64,000 nt of DNA, taken from assembly GCA_016195815.1 (NCBI GenBank), contig JACPYX010000010.1, positions 26,259-90,258 of the forward strand, in the 5' to 3' direction. Under the pieces are notes generated by a model. It was not told where the DNA came from, made no database searches, and saw only the letters and a program-made list of their open reading frames with translations. Positions within the stretch are counted from its first letter, which is position 1. Every line of letters starts with the position of its first letter. The stretch is from Chloroflexota bacterium. Lineage in GTDB: Bacteria; Chloroflexota; Anaerolineae; Anaerolineales; Villigracilaceae. Positions 44,726 to 52,471 of the stretch are shown here, in pieces. The translations under genes were made by a program, and so were the position numbers.

Positions 44726-45032
44726 AATTCAACTCGAAACTTTCTTGTCTTCGACAGAGGTACTCGACTTCCCCGCGCAGACGCGTCACCTCGCGCGGCA
44801 ATTCTCTCAGGGCCATCACTTCGGCGTGTTCTTCGATCAACATGGAGAGTAGGAAAGTTTCGAAAGGCAGAAGATGTTTGGAAAGGCTCGACGGGGCGCG
44901 GTGCTTGTAGGCGGCGCTGAAGAGGTCGTCGAAGACGATTTGATGCTCGCGGCGCAGGGCGCGGCGATAGTTTGCCAGAGCCTGCTCTTCGCGTTGCAGA
45001 ATATCGGTGATTGTCGAATTGGTATTTCCCAT
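44679..45032 (-). CDS. Small helical protein between RecA-like and polymerase genes
   Basis: A 117-residue charged, mostly helical protein I do not recognise (REEQALANYRRALRREHQIV, later PREVTRLRGEVEYLCRRQES). Its ATG at 45032 overlaps the RecA-like stop (ATGA), and its end overlaps the polymerase start by 47 bases, so the three proteins are made together. It could bridge the RecA-like protein and the polymerase; this is inference from order alone. Confidence 0.65.
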   Translation of the reverse strand: MGNTNSTITDILQREEQALANYRRALRREHQIVFDDLFSAAYKHRAPSSLSKHLLPFETFLLSMLIEEHAEVMALRELPREVTRLRGEVEYLCRRQESFELNYERVHWLVAGPVPTP

Positions 45033-45697
45033 CAAAACATCCTTTCCTGCACCGGCTCGGGTCCATGTGAAGCGTACGGTATTACTTGCGGCGCGGCCTG
45101 GACCAGACGGTTATATATATTCACGGCTAGGGCATCACTTGGCATGGGCTGGATGAATACGGCAAGTCCGGCGCCTTTGCTCAGGCGTTGAATGTGAGTG
45201 ATGCAATTTCCCAGGAGGAAATGCCTCATGTTATACGGCACGTGTTCGTCGTAGAAATGAGTGAGAGGATCGAACACCATGACCGGCGCGCTACCAGCCT
45301 GTGTGGTCTGCAAGAGGATGGTGGTTTCAAAGCAATTGAAGGCGCGCCGGCTCTTGATCCGGTTCAGGTTCTCTTCGCGCCCAAGCGCGGCTCTCAGCAC
45401 CAATGATGGGTTATATTGCCGGTTGCAATCCAAGACGAGCAGAGGCCCGCGCCTTGCCAGGTAACCGCAGGCTTCCAAAAAATATGTGACCTGATCCCTG
45501 GGCAGGACATGCAGGTTCCAATGACCGGGACGGATATCGAGGAGATCGTACATGCCCAACAGAGTAGCAAGAACAGAGTTAATAAACAATCCCCCAAGCT
45601 CAGATTCTTGGGGGATTTTCTTGGGGGATTTCCTGGGGGACAGCTGTATAGGTGTTTGATTACTGGAAGGTACTATTGGTGGGTCCGATCCCACCAC
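45032..45697 (-). CDS. RecA/Rad51-fold protein without Walker A
   Basis: A 221-residue protein with the pattern of the RadA/Rad51 core: GHWNLHVLPRDQVTYFLEA, then GPLLVLDCNRQYNPSLVLRA, Walker-B-like APVMVFDPLTHF, and ITHIQRLSKGAGLAVFIQP. The position of Walker A (after GHWNLHV) has PRDQ instead of GxxGxGKT, so ATP binding is doubtful. ImuA, which acts in SOS mutagenesis, is a comparable RecA-like protein. The start is GTG 45697, overlapping the regulator by 25 bases; ATG 45553 is an alternative. The first 40 residues are Pro/Lys-rich and encoded by tandem repeats. Confidence 0.65.
   Translation of the reverse strand: MVGSDPPIVPSSNQTPIQLSPRKSPKKIPQESELGGLFINSVLATLLGMYDLLDIRPGHWNLHVLPRDQVTYFLEACGYLARRGPLLVLDCNRQYNPSLVLRAALGREENLNRIKSRRAFNCFETTILLQTTQAGSAPVMVFDPLTHFYDEHVPYNMRHFLLGNCITHIQRLSKGAGLAVFIQPMPSDALAVNIYNRLVQAAPQVIPYASHGPEPVQERMF
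45588..45640. repeat. Inverted and tandem repeats at the start of the RecA-like gene
   Basis: AATCCCCCAAG (45588-45598) is inverted perfectly at 45607-45617 around an 8-base loop. TCTTGGGGGATTT is repeated exactly at 45606-45618 and 45619-45631 and a third, degenerate copy ends at 45640. The cluster may form an attenuator hairpin in the operon mRNA or an iteron-like protein site. Confidence 0.6.
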
Positions 45698-46101
45698 CCT
45701 GCCATATTAATTCTCAGATATTGATGAAGGGCAACAAGGTGTTTGGCCGTGCGTACCCCAAATTTCTCAAAGATGGATTCAACGTGGGATTTGACGGTCT
45801 CGGTACTTATGCCCAATCTCGCTGCGATCTGATTCCTGTCGTAGCCAAGATTCAGTAAAGCATCGACTTCCTGCTCGCGGAAGGACAAGATATCCCAGCG
45901 TGCGTAAAATCTTTCGAGTGGATCGCTGATGGACGCGCCGGCGGGCAGTTCTTCTGGATCTGGTTTTTCACGTGCGCGGTTAGCTTGGATGGCAAGGTCA
46001 TTTCGCCGCAATTCGATATTCGGTACATCCAAGCTGTAGGTGTTCTTTTTTTCCTGTTGCCGGCCTGTCTTCCAGCGCTTGCGAAGCGGCTGACCAGGCA
46101 T
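45673..46101 (-). CDS. LuxR-family regulator, probably from a leaderless mRNA
   Basis: A 142-residue protein with a C-terminal LuxR/GerE helix-turn-helix (LSFREQEVDALLNLGY, then IAARLGISTETVKSHVESI, about residues 70-110). There is no receiver domain in the N-terminal half, which is charged and unstructured-looking. It would regulate the operon it heads or other element genes. I start at ATG 46101 because the predicted transcription start is at 46101-46102 and no ribosome site precedes it, suggesting leaderless translation; ATG 46110 lies inside the -10 box. Confidence 0.8.
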   Translation of the reverse strand: MPGQPLRKRWKTGRQQEKKNTYSLDVPNIELRRNDLAIQANRAREKPDPEELPAGASISDPLERFYARWDILSFREQEVDALLNLGYDRNQIAARLGISTETVKSHVESIFEKFGVRTAKHLVALHQYLRINMAGWWDRTHQ

Positions 46102-46108
46102 ACGCGGC

Positions 46109-46138
46109 ATTGTAATAGAACAAGTGTTCTGATGTCAA
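46109..46138 (-). promoter_or_regulatory. Promoter with LexA-like SOS box in the spacer
   Basis: On the minus strand TTGACA (46138-46133) and TACAAT (46114-46109) are 18 bases apart, a strong sigma-70 promoter. The spacer contains GAAC-ACTT-GTTC (46129-46118), matching the GAAC-N4-GTTC core of Bacillus/Chloroflexi-type LexA boxes, inside a longer AGAACA/TGTTCT palindrome. LexA would block the promoter until DNA damage. It drives the regulator, RecA-like, small and polymerase genes. Confidence 0.8.
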
Positions 46139-46369
46139 GGAAATTGGCTGTTTTAGCGCCCTAAAAAGGGATTTCAAGCTCCGAGGGTGCCGAATTTTTC
46201 TAGTTTCAAAAGGAAAAATGGAGAAAATCGGTGCTGACAGAGGCAATTCTTAGCTTGGACTTGCAGCCGCACCGGTTATCTCACTCTAACGGGACCGCTC
46301 TATTTTTCCGACTTTACCATATTGGCTTTGCAGCTTCCAACTGATCTGAAATACTTACGCCTGGCTTAG

Positions 46370-46609
46370 TTATCCCTGATCTCCTTTATCACCCCAAAAT
46401 AGAAATTCAATAATTTCAGGGTGATACCAAGCCCAAAGGTTAAATACCAGGATGGGGACACCAAGAATAAGGTACACCATTTCCAGAATGGAATCCCCGC
46501 CATAGAAATCACGCTCAAAGATCAAATGCAATATCAATAGCGCGACGGGGATCACTGCCAGGATCGCCAGCACGAATCGGAGGTTCTTTCTGCGCCTTGT
46601 CCTATCCAT
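46370..46609 (-). CDS. Small membrane protein (79 aa)
   Basis: A 79-residue protein with a basic N-terminus (MDRTRRRKNLRF) and two hydrophobic segments (about 13-32 and 43-62), inside-in topology by the positive-inside rule. I do not recognise it. It stands alone, with 259 bases before the LuxR-type gene's promoter side and 91 bases before the strong terminator of the Tad operon. The intervening 46139-46369 holds nothing I can name. Confidence 0.5.
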   Translation of the reverse strand: MDRTRRRKNLRFVLAILAVIPVALLILHLIFERDFYGGDSILEMVYLILGVPILVFNLWAWYHPEIIEFLFWGDKGDQG

Positions 46610-46700
46610 GTGTCCAGCATACTAGAAAAAAGGAAATTTGCGCAGGGATTCCAGTGATGGATTTTCTGCTCGGCCATTGCGATGGCCTTATGCTATGCAA

Positions 46701-46743
46701 AAATTTATGGTTCCTTTCACTTGATGAAAGGAACCATAAATTT
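46701..46743 (-). terminator. Strong rho-independent terminator of the Tad operon
   Basis: A perfect 19-bp inverted repeat (46701-46719 with 46725-46743) with a 5-base loop. Read on the minus strand it runs on into TTTTTGC, 68 bases after the stop of the last Tad-cluster gene. Confidence 0.92.
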
Positions 46744-46810
46744 CATACATGTTGAAGATTAAACTCATCTATCTTCCGCCCGGGAGTTCCGTTGGCGGAT
46801 CAACCTATTG

Positions 46811-48007
46811 CTATTGCCCCGGCCAGCCGATTTGCCCCTGCCCTTCCCGCACAGCCCAGTAGATGATCCCGCCCCAGTTCCAGGAACGCTGGTATTTCGG
46901 ATTGCTTACGCTGTTGGAGTCATCCATGCGCCGCAGGGTCAGGTTATTGTCCCAATAGGCATCGGGCGTGCCATCATTGTTGATGTCCGCCATCAGCGCG
47001 GCAGGCAAGTTTTGTACCGCTGTAGGAGGAATCTCACCTCCCTGGGAACGCCGTTTCCATTCATAGCCAACGACTTCCTTGTGACCTGTTCCGCCTCCGC
47101 AATTGTATCTACCATTGCCATTCGGGCCGGAGATGCACCCCTCGATTGCCTCATATTCGTAATAGCGCAATTCCCAGAACAACTTATAGGGCGCGCGCCC
47201 GTTGCCAACAAACAGGGGAATATCAGAGGGTAATTCATCCAGCCCGGCAATACTTCCTGCCAGCGGTCCGGCACCCACGGCGGGATGGGAGGGCACTTCC
47301 CATTGGATCATGGTGGGGCTGCCCGTCGCGCCTTGATTCGGCAGGATCAAATCCCCGATCTGTGGAAGGGTCACAAACATCGGGCCTGCGGGTCGCAGGG
47401 TGAGGATCAAACGCAAGTCCTGCCAGTCGCCCACTTGCGGGTTGTTCGGTGAACCGCCGCCATTGGGGATGTAGTTCACCCCTCCCGAACCGCTGGACTC
47501 CGGCAGGCCTCCATTGCGAACCGCTGTCGGCCAGCGCACCAGCGTTGCAGGATAGGGGCGCACGTCGAGATAGATTTCGGGGAACGTGACTCGCGCGCTC
47601 ACCTTCCAGCCTGTGTTTTCACAGGTGATTCCGCCTGCGCCTACCGAGAAAATTGTGCAGGGGTTTTGGGGTGGCAATGTATCCGGCAGTTCGCAGCTAA
47701 TATTACCGATCTGTTCCGAGATACCAATGATCTCGCCGGTGCAATTGTCCACGCGGATCGGAAAGACTTTGCACGTGCCGGCGTCATACTCCAGCACCTT
47801 GAACGCCAGGTGATTGCCGGGTATACATGTGCCTCCGTTGTTGTCCCCTCCGCCATCATTCCCGCCGCCATCGTTCCCGCCCCCGGTTGTGCAAATAATG
47901 CTCCCGTCCGGCTGGAAAGAACACGAAGGATTGGATTGCGCTCGAACCGATGAAGGCTGGACAAATAACAGCGCGATGAAAAGAAGAAGCAGAGTGGCAC
48001 GCTTCAC
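46811..48007 (-). CDS. Exported hypothetical protein with Gly/Asn/Asp repeats
   Basis: A 398-residue protein with a signal peptide (KRATLLLLFIALLFVQPSS, cleavage after SVRAQ). Near residues 41-57 it has a GGGNDGGGNDGGG repeat tract like a flexible linker, and about ten cysteines in the exported part. The family is unknown. It is the last gene of the Tad cluster and overlaps the preceding gene by 4 bases (ATGA), so it may decorate or anchor the pilus outside the cell. Confidence 0.7.
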   Translation of the reverse strand: MKRATLLLLFIALLFVQPSSVRAQSNPSCSFQPDGSIICTTGGGNDGGGNDGGGDNNGGTCIPGNHLAFKVLEYDAGTCKVFPIRVDNCTGEIIGISEQIGNISCELPDTLPPQNPCTIFSVGAGGITCENTGWKVSARVTFPEIYLDVRPYPATLVRWPTAVRNGGLPESSGSGGVNYIPNGGGSPNNPQVGDWQDLRLILTLRPAGPMFVTLPQIGDLILPNQGATGSPTMIQWEVPSHPAVGAGPLAGSIAGLDELPSDIPLFVGNGRAPYKLFWELRYYEYEAIEGCISGPNGNGRYNCGGGTGHKEVVGYEWKRRSQGGEIPPTAVQNLPAALMADINNDGTPDAYWDNNLTLRRMDDSNSVSNPKYQRSWNWGGIIYWAVREGQGQIGWPGQ

Positions 48008-49044
48008 GGTGTTGCTCCTTCTGATCCAGCGGACAACGCATTGAGAATGAATTGTTTCTCGTTTTCATCCGTCAGGTTTTGCCAGTTCTCGGGCAAAGGT
48101 CGCATTGGCAAGCGATGGAAATCCATCAACCACTTTGCATCCCAGGGTTGCGAGTCATACAAGGTTGCCACAGTGAGGCGGTCGCTGGCGTTGGCCTGCG
48201 GGTTGGTAATCTCCTCTTTCGGTTCGGCCTGGGTCCCAAGCCACACCCAATATCCATCCGATACATAACCGAACAACAGGAACGAGCGCATGGGCGTCGC
48301 AGGGGAGGTATAGGTACGACCGTTCAACGAATAAACAATGTGCGTGTTTTCAGCATCCTCGACCACGATGCAGATCACCGGATAATCGCCGCCCCAGATT
48401 TCCACACGGTTGCCGGTAATGGTGGAGGTTCGGAAGCAGCCGCGCAGGGCATAGGTCACGGCGGGTTCGCCATTGGTATTAAGTCGCCACTCCGTGAAGT
48501 CAGGATTCGGCGGGATGAAACTGACCGGCACATCCACCAGTTCATTTGCATCCTTGGGGATGGTAACCTTTTCCAATTGTCTCATCGGCATTTCAGTGAA
48601 ACCAAGTTGTTGGGTCGCCTCCGCGCGGCTGTATCCTTCGCGGACTGCCAGCGCCCAGGCAATGGTTCGTTCCAGTCCTTGATACACACAGGCGGGCTGG
48701 ATGACCTGATGATTCTCGCTGATCAAGGTCGGCGAGAAGAACCATTCTGCCGGATCGGTCGGACAGCCAGTTGACACATTTCCTAGCGGTTGCGTGTCCG
48801 TCGGTTTATCTGTTTCAGTGACTGGCGCGGTTAACGAAATGGAGGCCGGGGTTGCCTGCACCGTCTGCACTGTGTTTTTCAGCGTGCTGATCAACAAGTA
48901 TCGGTTCAGCCCGGCTAGACCTCCTGCCATCAAAAGCAAAAGCAGGATCAGCCCGGTGATGACCGTGTAGATGCGGGGTTGCCTCTTCCCGGCAAGGTCT
49001 TTATATGTCAATCCATCCAGGATTGTTTTCCAAAGTGAATTCAT
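48004..49044 (-). CDS. Membrane-anchored hypothetical protein of the Tad cluster
   Basis: A 346-residue protein with a cytoplasmic tail and one transmembrane segment (about 27-46), then an exported domain with a TVQATPASISLTAPVTETDK linker and paired cysteines (GCPTDP, QPACVYQG, LRGCFRT). It is not recognised. I chose ATG 49044 because TTAGGAGAAGA precedes it; the longer frame overlaps the TadG-like gene. It shares an operon with Flp/Tad proteins and may assist pilus assembly. Confidence 0.65.
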   Translation of the reverse strand: MNSLWKTILDGLTYKDLAGKRQPRIYTVITGLILLLLLMAGGLAGLNRYLLISTLKNTVQTVQATPASISLTAPVTETDKPTDTQPLGNVSTGCPTDPAEWFFSPTLISENHQVIQPACVYQGLERTIAWALAVREGYSRAEATQQLGFTEMPMRQLEKVTIPKDANELVDVPVSFIPPNPDFTEWRLNTNGEPAVTYALRGCFRTSTITGNRVEIWGGDYPVICIVVEDAENTHIVYSLNGRTYTSPATPMRSFLLFGYVSDGYWVWLGTQAEPKEEITNPQANASDRLTVATLYDSQPWDAKWLMDFHRLPMRPLPENWQNLTDENEKQFILNALSAGSEGATP

Positions 49045-49057
49045 TCTTCTCCTAAGA

Positions 49058-49474
49058 TCATTGATCGCCGCGGGTGACGCCTTGCGCCAGATACCCAATG
49101 GCGCGGACGGTCACCCAGCGGGCTGGCAGCAGATACCCTGCGGATCGGACCCGCGCGGTCACAAAACAGGCCGGTCGCCCCTGGTGTCTTCCGCAGGAGA
49201 CCGAGTTGAGTTGTGTGTAACCCGGTCGTTGTGCATTGAAGTAGGTTGCGGCAATGCCATTCCCAGCGGTCGTGGCAGTGATCGTTCCGTCCGGCAACAC
49301 CGTGATTTCCTGCGCACCGGCGTGGGCAGCGAGGTCAGCGACAGCCACGGTCTCCATCACGCGCGCGTTGGTCACCATGTAGTCCAGGATGCCCAGCAGA
49401 AACAGGGACGTCACGGGCATCAGGATCGCAAACAACAAGATGGACTGGCCGCGCTCCGTTCGTTTGAACTTCAT
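49058..49474 (-). CDS. TadG/TadE-like pseudopilin
   Basis: A 138-residue protein beginning MKFKRTERGQSILLFAILMP, the TadE/TadG pattern (charged start, Gly-Gln-Ser, one hydrophobic helix) followed by an exported domain. These minor pseudopilins take part in Tad pilus assembly. ATG 49474 shares its A with the preceding TGA (TGATG), so the longer start is unlikely. AGGTTTCGGAGC-like weak sites fit coupled translation. Confidence 0.8.
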   Translation of the reverse strand: MKFKRTERGQSILLFAILMPVTSLFLLGILDYMVTNARVMETVAVADLAAHAGAQEITVLPDGTITATTAGNGIAATYFNAQRPGYTQLNSVSCGRHQGRPACFVTARVRSAGYLLPARWVTVRAIGYLAQGVTRGDQ

Positions 49475-49899
49475 CACCACCTGGCCTTCCAGGTTTCGGA
49501 GCGCGAAATAAACCACTCGCTGTTCCATCCACCTTGACTCAATCCAAACAGTCCATCAAATAGGGTTCGCGCTTGAAAAGAGACGAGGCACCGGCCCGGC
49601 AAACCCGGACCGCTCGGCGGCGTGACCTGCACGCGATATTGCACGCCTGCCGTGGCGGACCAATCGGCATTCAAGGTCTTCCACGCCACGTTCACCGCAT
49701 TGCGTTGCGCGCGGGATGGATCAGGGGATTGCGACAGAAATTGCGAGCAGGCATACGCCGCGGCGGTCGCAGCGGTGCGGGCGCGATGGGTTGGAATCCA
49801 GGCAAGCAAGCCGAATGCCATCAGGACAGCCAGCATTGCGAATAAAGCGGTTTCTGCTAGCGCCTGACCGCATTCACCCTTTCGGTGATGATCTTTCAT
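49474..49899 (-). CDS. TadE-like pseudopilin
   Basis: A 141-residue TadE-like protein with a charged start (MKDHHRKGECGQALAETALF), the G-Q-x-x-x-E signature in GQALAE, one membrane helix (about 15-35) and an exported domain rich in Ala and Ser. It probably forms part of the Tad pilus base with its two neighbours. The start 49899 gives an ATGA overlap with the preceding gene. Confidence 0.85.
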   Translation of the reverse strand: MKDHHRKGECGQALAETALFAMLAVLMAFGLLAWIPTHRARTAATAAAYACSQFLSQSPDPSRAQRNAVNVAWKTLNADWSATAGVQYRVQVTPPSGPGLPGRCLVSFQARTLFDGLFGLSQGGWNSEWFISRSETWKARW

Positions 49900-50288
49900 T
49901 CGATGCCTCCCGCTGGAGGCGGTCCGGGATAGAAGCGCCACAAACGGAAATTGGTTTGCGCGCGTTGCGCTTCGATCAGGCGGATGCCAAAGATCCAATC
50001 GCGTGAGTCTTCCACGTTGATCAACGAACGCACCTGGCGCGGACCGCTCTGGCCTGCCTGGATGCGATCCGCAAGGTCGGGCCACAATACGTTATCTCTG
50101 GCGTGTTCCGTCGCCGGTGTGTTGTACGAACCCGAGGCGACGCCCGTGATGAACACGCCCCAATCCATCGCGGCGGAACGAAAGGCATAGAACGCGGCGA
50201 AGGTCATGCCGAACAGGAGCAGGATCAGCACTGGCAGGATCAGTGCGAACTCGGCCATCGCCTGCCCCTTTTCCTTCTTGCGAAACAT
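49896..50288 (-). CDS. TadE-like pseudopilin
   Basis: A 130-residue TadE protein: MFRKKEKGQAMAEFALILPV has the charged N-terminus, the GQAMAE motif and the hydrophobic helix. The exported part has no cysteine pair. It begins directly after the Flp pilin stop. Leader processing by one of the two A24 peptidases in the element is expected before the hydrophobic helix. Confidence 0.88.
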   Translation of the reverse strand: MFRKKEKGQAMAEFALILPVLILLLFGMTFAAFYAFRSAAMDWGVFITGVASGSYNTPATEHARDNVLWPDLADRIQAGQSGPRQVRSLINVEDSRDWIFGIRLIEAQRAQTNFRLWRFYPGPPPAGGIE

Positions 50289-50468
50289 TTACCCGCCTCG
50301 CGCCATGCGCAGGGCTTCGATGCCGGCTTCGAAGGCCGCGATCAGTTCATTACGATAGCGGGCGATCACCGCGATGGCAACCACACCCACCGCGCCCAGG
50401 ATCAGGGCATATTCAGCAAAGTCTTGGCCATCCTCTTCACGGATGAAGCGTTTGAACAAATTGAACAT
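50289..50468 (-). CDS. Flp-type major pilin (59 aa)
   Basis: A 59-residue pilin reading MFNLFKRFIREEDGQDFAEY, then ALILGAVGVVAIAVIARYR. This is the Flp signature: short basic leader, G-Q-x-x-x-E-Y site for the A24 peptidase, and one hydrophobic helix. It would be the main subunit of the Tad pilus. AAAAGGAGATACAC precedes the ATG. It is the first gene of the cluster, so the pilin is made in excess. Confidence 0.9.
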   Translation of the reverse strand: MFNLFKRFIREEDGQDFAEYALILGAVGVVAIAVIARYRNELIAAFEAGIEALRMARGG

Positions 50469-50696
50469 GTGTATCTCCTTTTGAAATAAAAAATCGGCTG
50501 ACAGAGGGTTCTGCCAGCCGAGATAATAAGGAATTCCAGGGAGGAGAGGAGTTAAGGTGTCGCTTGTCGAACGTCATCCGATGATTATGATGAGACAACT
50601 TGGGTTGATAAAGGGTGTAGATTCAACTCACAAGTGTGGCTTTGAAGGTCGCTGAGATGTGAACTGGAGTAGGATATTGCTTCTCAGACGACCAAG

Positions 50697-50865
50697 TCAA
50701 AGGACCACTATAGATATTCTTCTAATCCGTTTTAGGCGATATTGCAGCGCCACTGCCAGGTGTGCGGATTTAATCTCTTCGCCCCCCTAAAAAAATCTGC
50801 AATTGTGCGCGCCAGCTTGAGATTGCTGCTATTCGGGTTGGCATTGCGATACTGCCCACGCATCT
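50697..50865 (-). pseudogene. comM: Decayed 3' fragment of comM (YifB-like Mg-chelatase)
   Basis: On the minus strand one frame reads NLKLARTIADF and, after a frameshift, a second reads GEEIKSAHLAVALQYRLKRI. Together they match the C-terminus of ComM/YifB AAA+ proteins (ARTIADL ... HLAEALQYR). The break falls at a T7-G6 homopolymer run near 50781-50796. Nothing of the rest of comM is present: a TAG stop precedes 50863. The remaining 50469-50900 contains an 5-bp-arm hairpin near 50490-50515 and otherwise nothing I can name. Confidence 0.75.
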
Positions 50866-50900
50866 AAAAATCTTATTGGGGGCCTTCCTGCGGAATGTTC

Positions 50901-52403
50901 CTACCTGCACTCGATATTTGCTTCATCCGACGCATAAAGGTAACACACAGGCCGGGATGGGTTTGCATTATCTATCGCATTGAACCAGGGCTTGTCCGTC
51001 AAATTTGGCAAAACAAGATCCGGATGGATTCCCTCCAATGACTCGCGATACCAATCAAAGGGTAATAAACTGCCTGCTACGATAACAACATCCGGACGTT
51101 CGCGCAAGGCATCATGAAAATACCAAAGTGTAAAGACCGCCCGATCTCCATCTGCAAACAGAATGGCCTGAGGCGGCGCGGTGTTCATGATTTCGATCCC
51201 AAAGCGCTCAGCCCGCTGATCAGCGGAGGCGTCCACTTGCGGCCAATGATAAAAAGACAATCCGATCAGATATAACAGGACCAGCCAGCCGATGCTTCCG
51301 CTCCATCTCGGCAGAGTCCGCGAAATGGCTTCAGTTAAACCATCTGTTCCCAAGCCGATCCAGATGGAGAACGAAAGGACCGCCGGAATAAGATAGACAA
51401 ACGAGTCCGATGTATCATATATGATTGCAAAGGCCGAAAAGCTGATAACGGTCCAGAGCGTGATTAAATGCAATCGGGTGGGAGCGAAGAAAACAATCAA
51501 ACCGCTTAACCCAAGGATGAGGCCGATCACCCCAAATTGTTCCCGGAAAAGAACGGCCCAGGCCTGAAGGCGGTCCCATAAGGCGGAAGGCGCGAACAGC
51601 GATAAATCCGTCTGATACAACTGCCCAGAGACCAGCCACCAAAATCTTTGCGGCGTCAGCGGGTCTCCCCAATTGACCGGAGGATGTTGGCTGGCACGCA
51701 AAGGAAGGATGAGATAGATCAAGCTCGCAAGCAACAAGAAGCCGAGTTGTCGCAGGAGAGATACGCCATCCAAGCGGACGTCCTGCCATGAAAATCTGGA
51801 GGATCCCTGCCGGGGCTTTCGAATCCCATTTGCGAACAAGATCATCGGCACCAGTAAGACAGTCGTAAGATGCGTTCCCAGCGCCAGGCCAAGGCTCAAC
51901 CCGCACAGTCCATCTCTGCGCGGGGAAACGGGGCCAGTGCATAGAAAGAAGATCAGGGCGATAAAAAACGCCTGCACTGCATAGACTTCGGTGATCACGG
52001 CCTGCGACCAAACCAAAGGCGCCAGACCGAACGCGACAGCCGCGACCAGGCCGGTTAAACGGGGCGAACGCTTCGAGGTCCGGGACAGGAAGCGGGTTAC
52101 ACTTCCATAAACCAGCATCGCGGCGGATACCGCCGCCAGGCCAGACATCAGGCTGGTTCGATAGGCAAGCGAGCCAACCGGAATCAATTGAAAGGCCTGT
52201 GCCATCAAAAGATAAACCGGATAACCGGTGGGATGCGCCACGCCGCCGGTCGCGGCCGCCGTAACCAGATCGCCCCCATCGGATCCATAATTCGCCCAGG
52301 TCAGACCCGGTGCCATCGTCGCCAGGTAGATCGCAACCAATCCGCCCCCCAACAAAAGCGGCGTCAGTTGATCGAGCGAGAGCCGAAGGTTCTGTATCTT
52401 CAT
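50901..52403 (-). CDS. DUF2723-family membrane glycosyltransferase-like protein
   Basis: A 500-residue polytopic protein with about 10-11 membrane helices. The N-terminal region YLATMAPGLTWANYGSDGGD, then THPTGYP-like AHPTGYPVYLL matches DUF2723 proteins, which resemble protein O-mannosyltransferases and use lipid-linked sugars. The C-terminal soluble part (RAERFGIEIMNTAPPQAILF) faces the outside. ATG 52403 follows the terminator of the upstream gene with no strong site, so this start is less sure. It opens the surface-polysaccharide locus. Confidence 0.85.
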   Translation of the reverse strand: MKIQNLRLSLDQLTPLLLGGGLVAIYLATMAPGLTWANYGSDGGDLVTAAATGGVAHPTGYPVYLLMAQAFQLIPVGSLAYRTSLMSGLAAVSAAMLVYGSVTRFLSRTSKRSPRLTGLVAAVAFGLAPLVWSQAVITEVYAVQAFFIALIFFLCTGPVSPRRDGLCGLSLGLALGTHLTTVLLVPMILFANGIRKPRQGSSRFSWQDVRLDGVSLLRQLGFLLLASLIYLILPLRASQHPPVNWGDPLTPQRFWWLVSGQLYQTDLSLFAPSALWDRLQAWAVLFREQFGVIGLILGLSGLIVFFAPTRLHLITLWTVISFSAFAIIYDTSDSFVYLIPAVLSFSIWIGLGTDGLTEAISRTLPRWSGSIGWLVLLYLIGLSFYHWPQVDASADQRAERFGIEIMNTAPPQAILFADGDRAVFTLWYFHDALRERPDVVIVAGSLLPFDWYRESLEGIHPDLVLPNLTDKPWFNAIDNANPSRPVCYLYASDEANIECR

Positions 52404-52410
52404 AAAAAGA

Positions 52411-52451
52411 AAAGGCGGCGGGGATCGCAAACGATCCGCTCCGCCGCCTTT
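52411..52451 (-). terminator. Rho-independent terminator
   Basis: An 11-bp GC-rich outer stem (52411-52421 with 52441-52451) encloses a second 6-bp stem. On the minus strand it runs into CTTTTCTTTTT. It follows the exported protein gene and lies just before the DUF2723 start. Confidence 0.88.
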
Positions 52452-52471
52452 GATTTGTGTAGTGAATAAGA

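Noticed and set aside
50469..50900. Attachment site (attR) of the element
   Set aside because: No direct repeat matching another place in the window and no tRNA or integrase was found, so the boundary can only be guessed.
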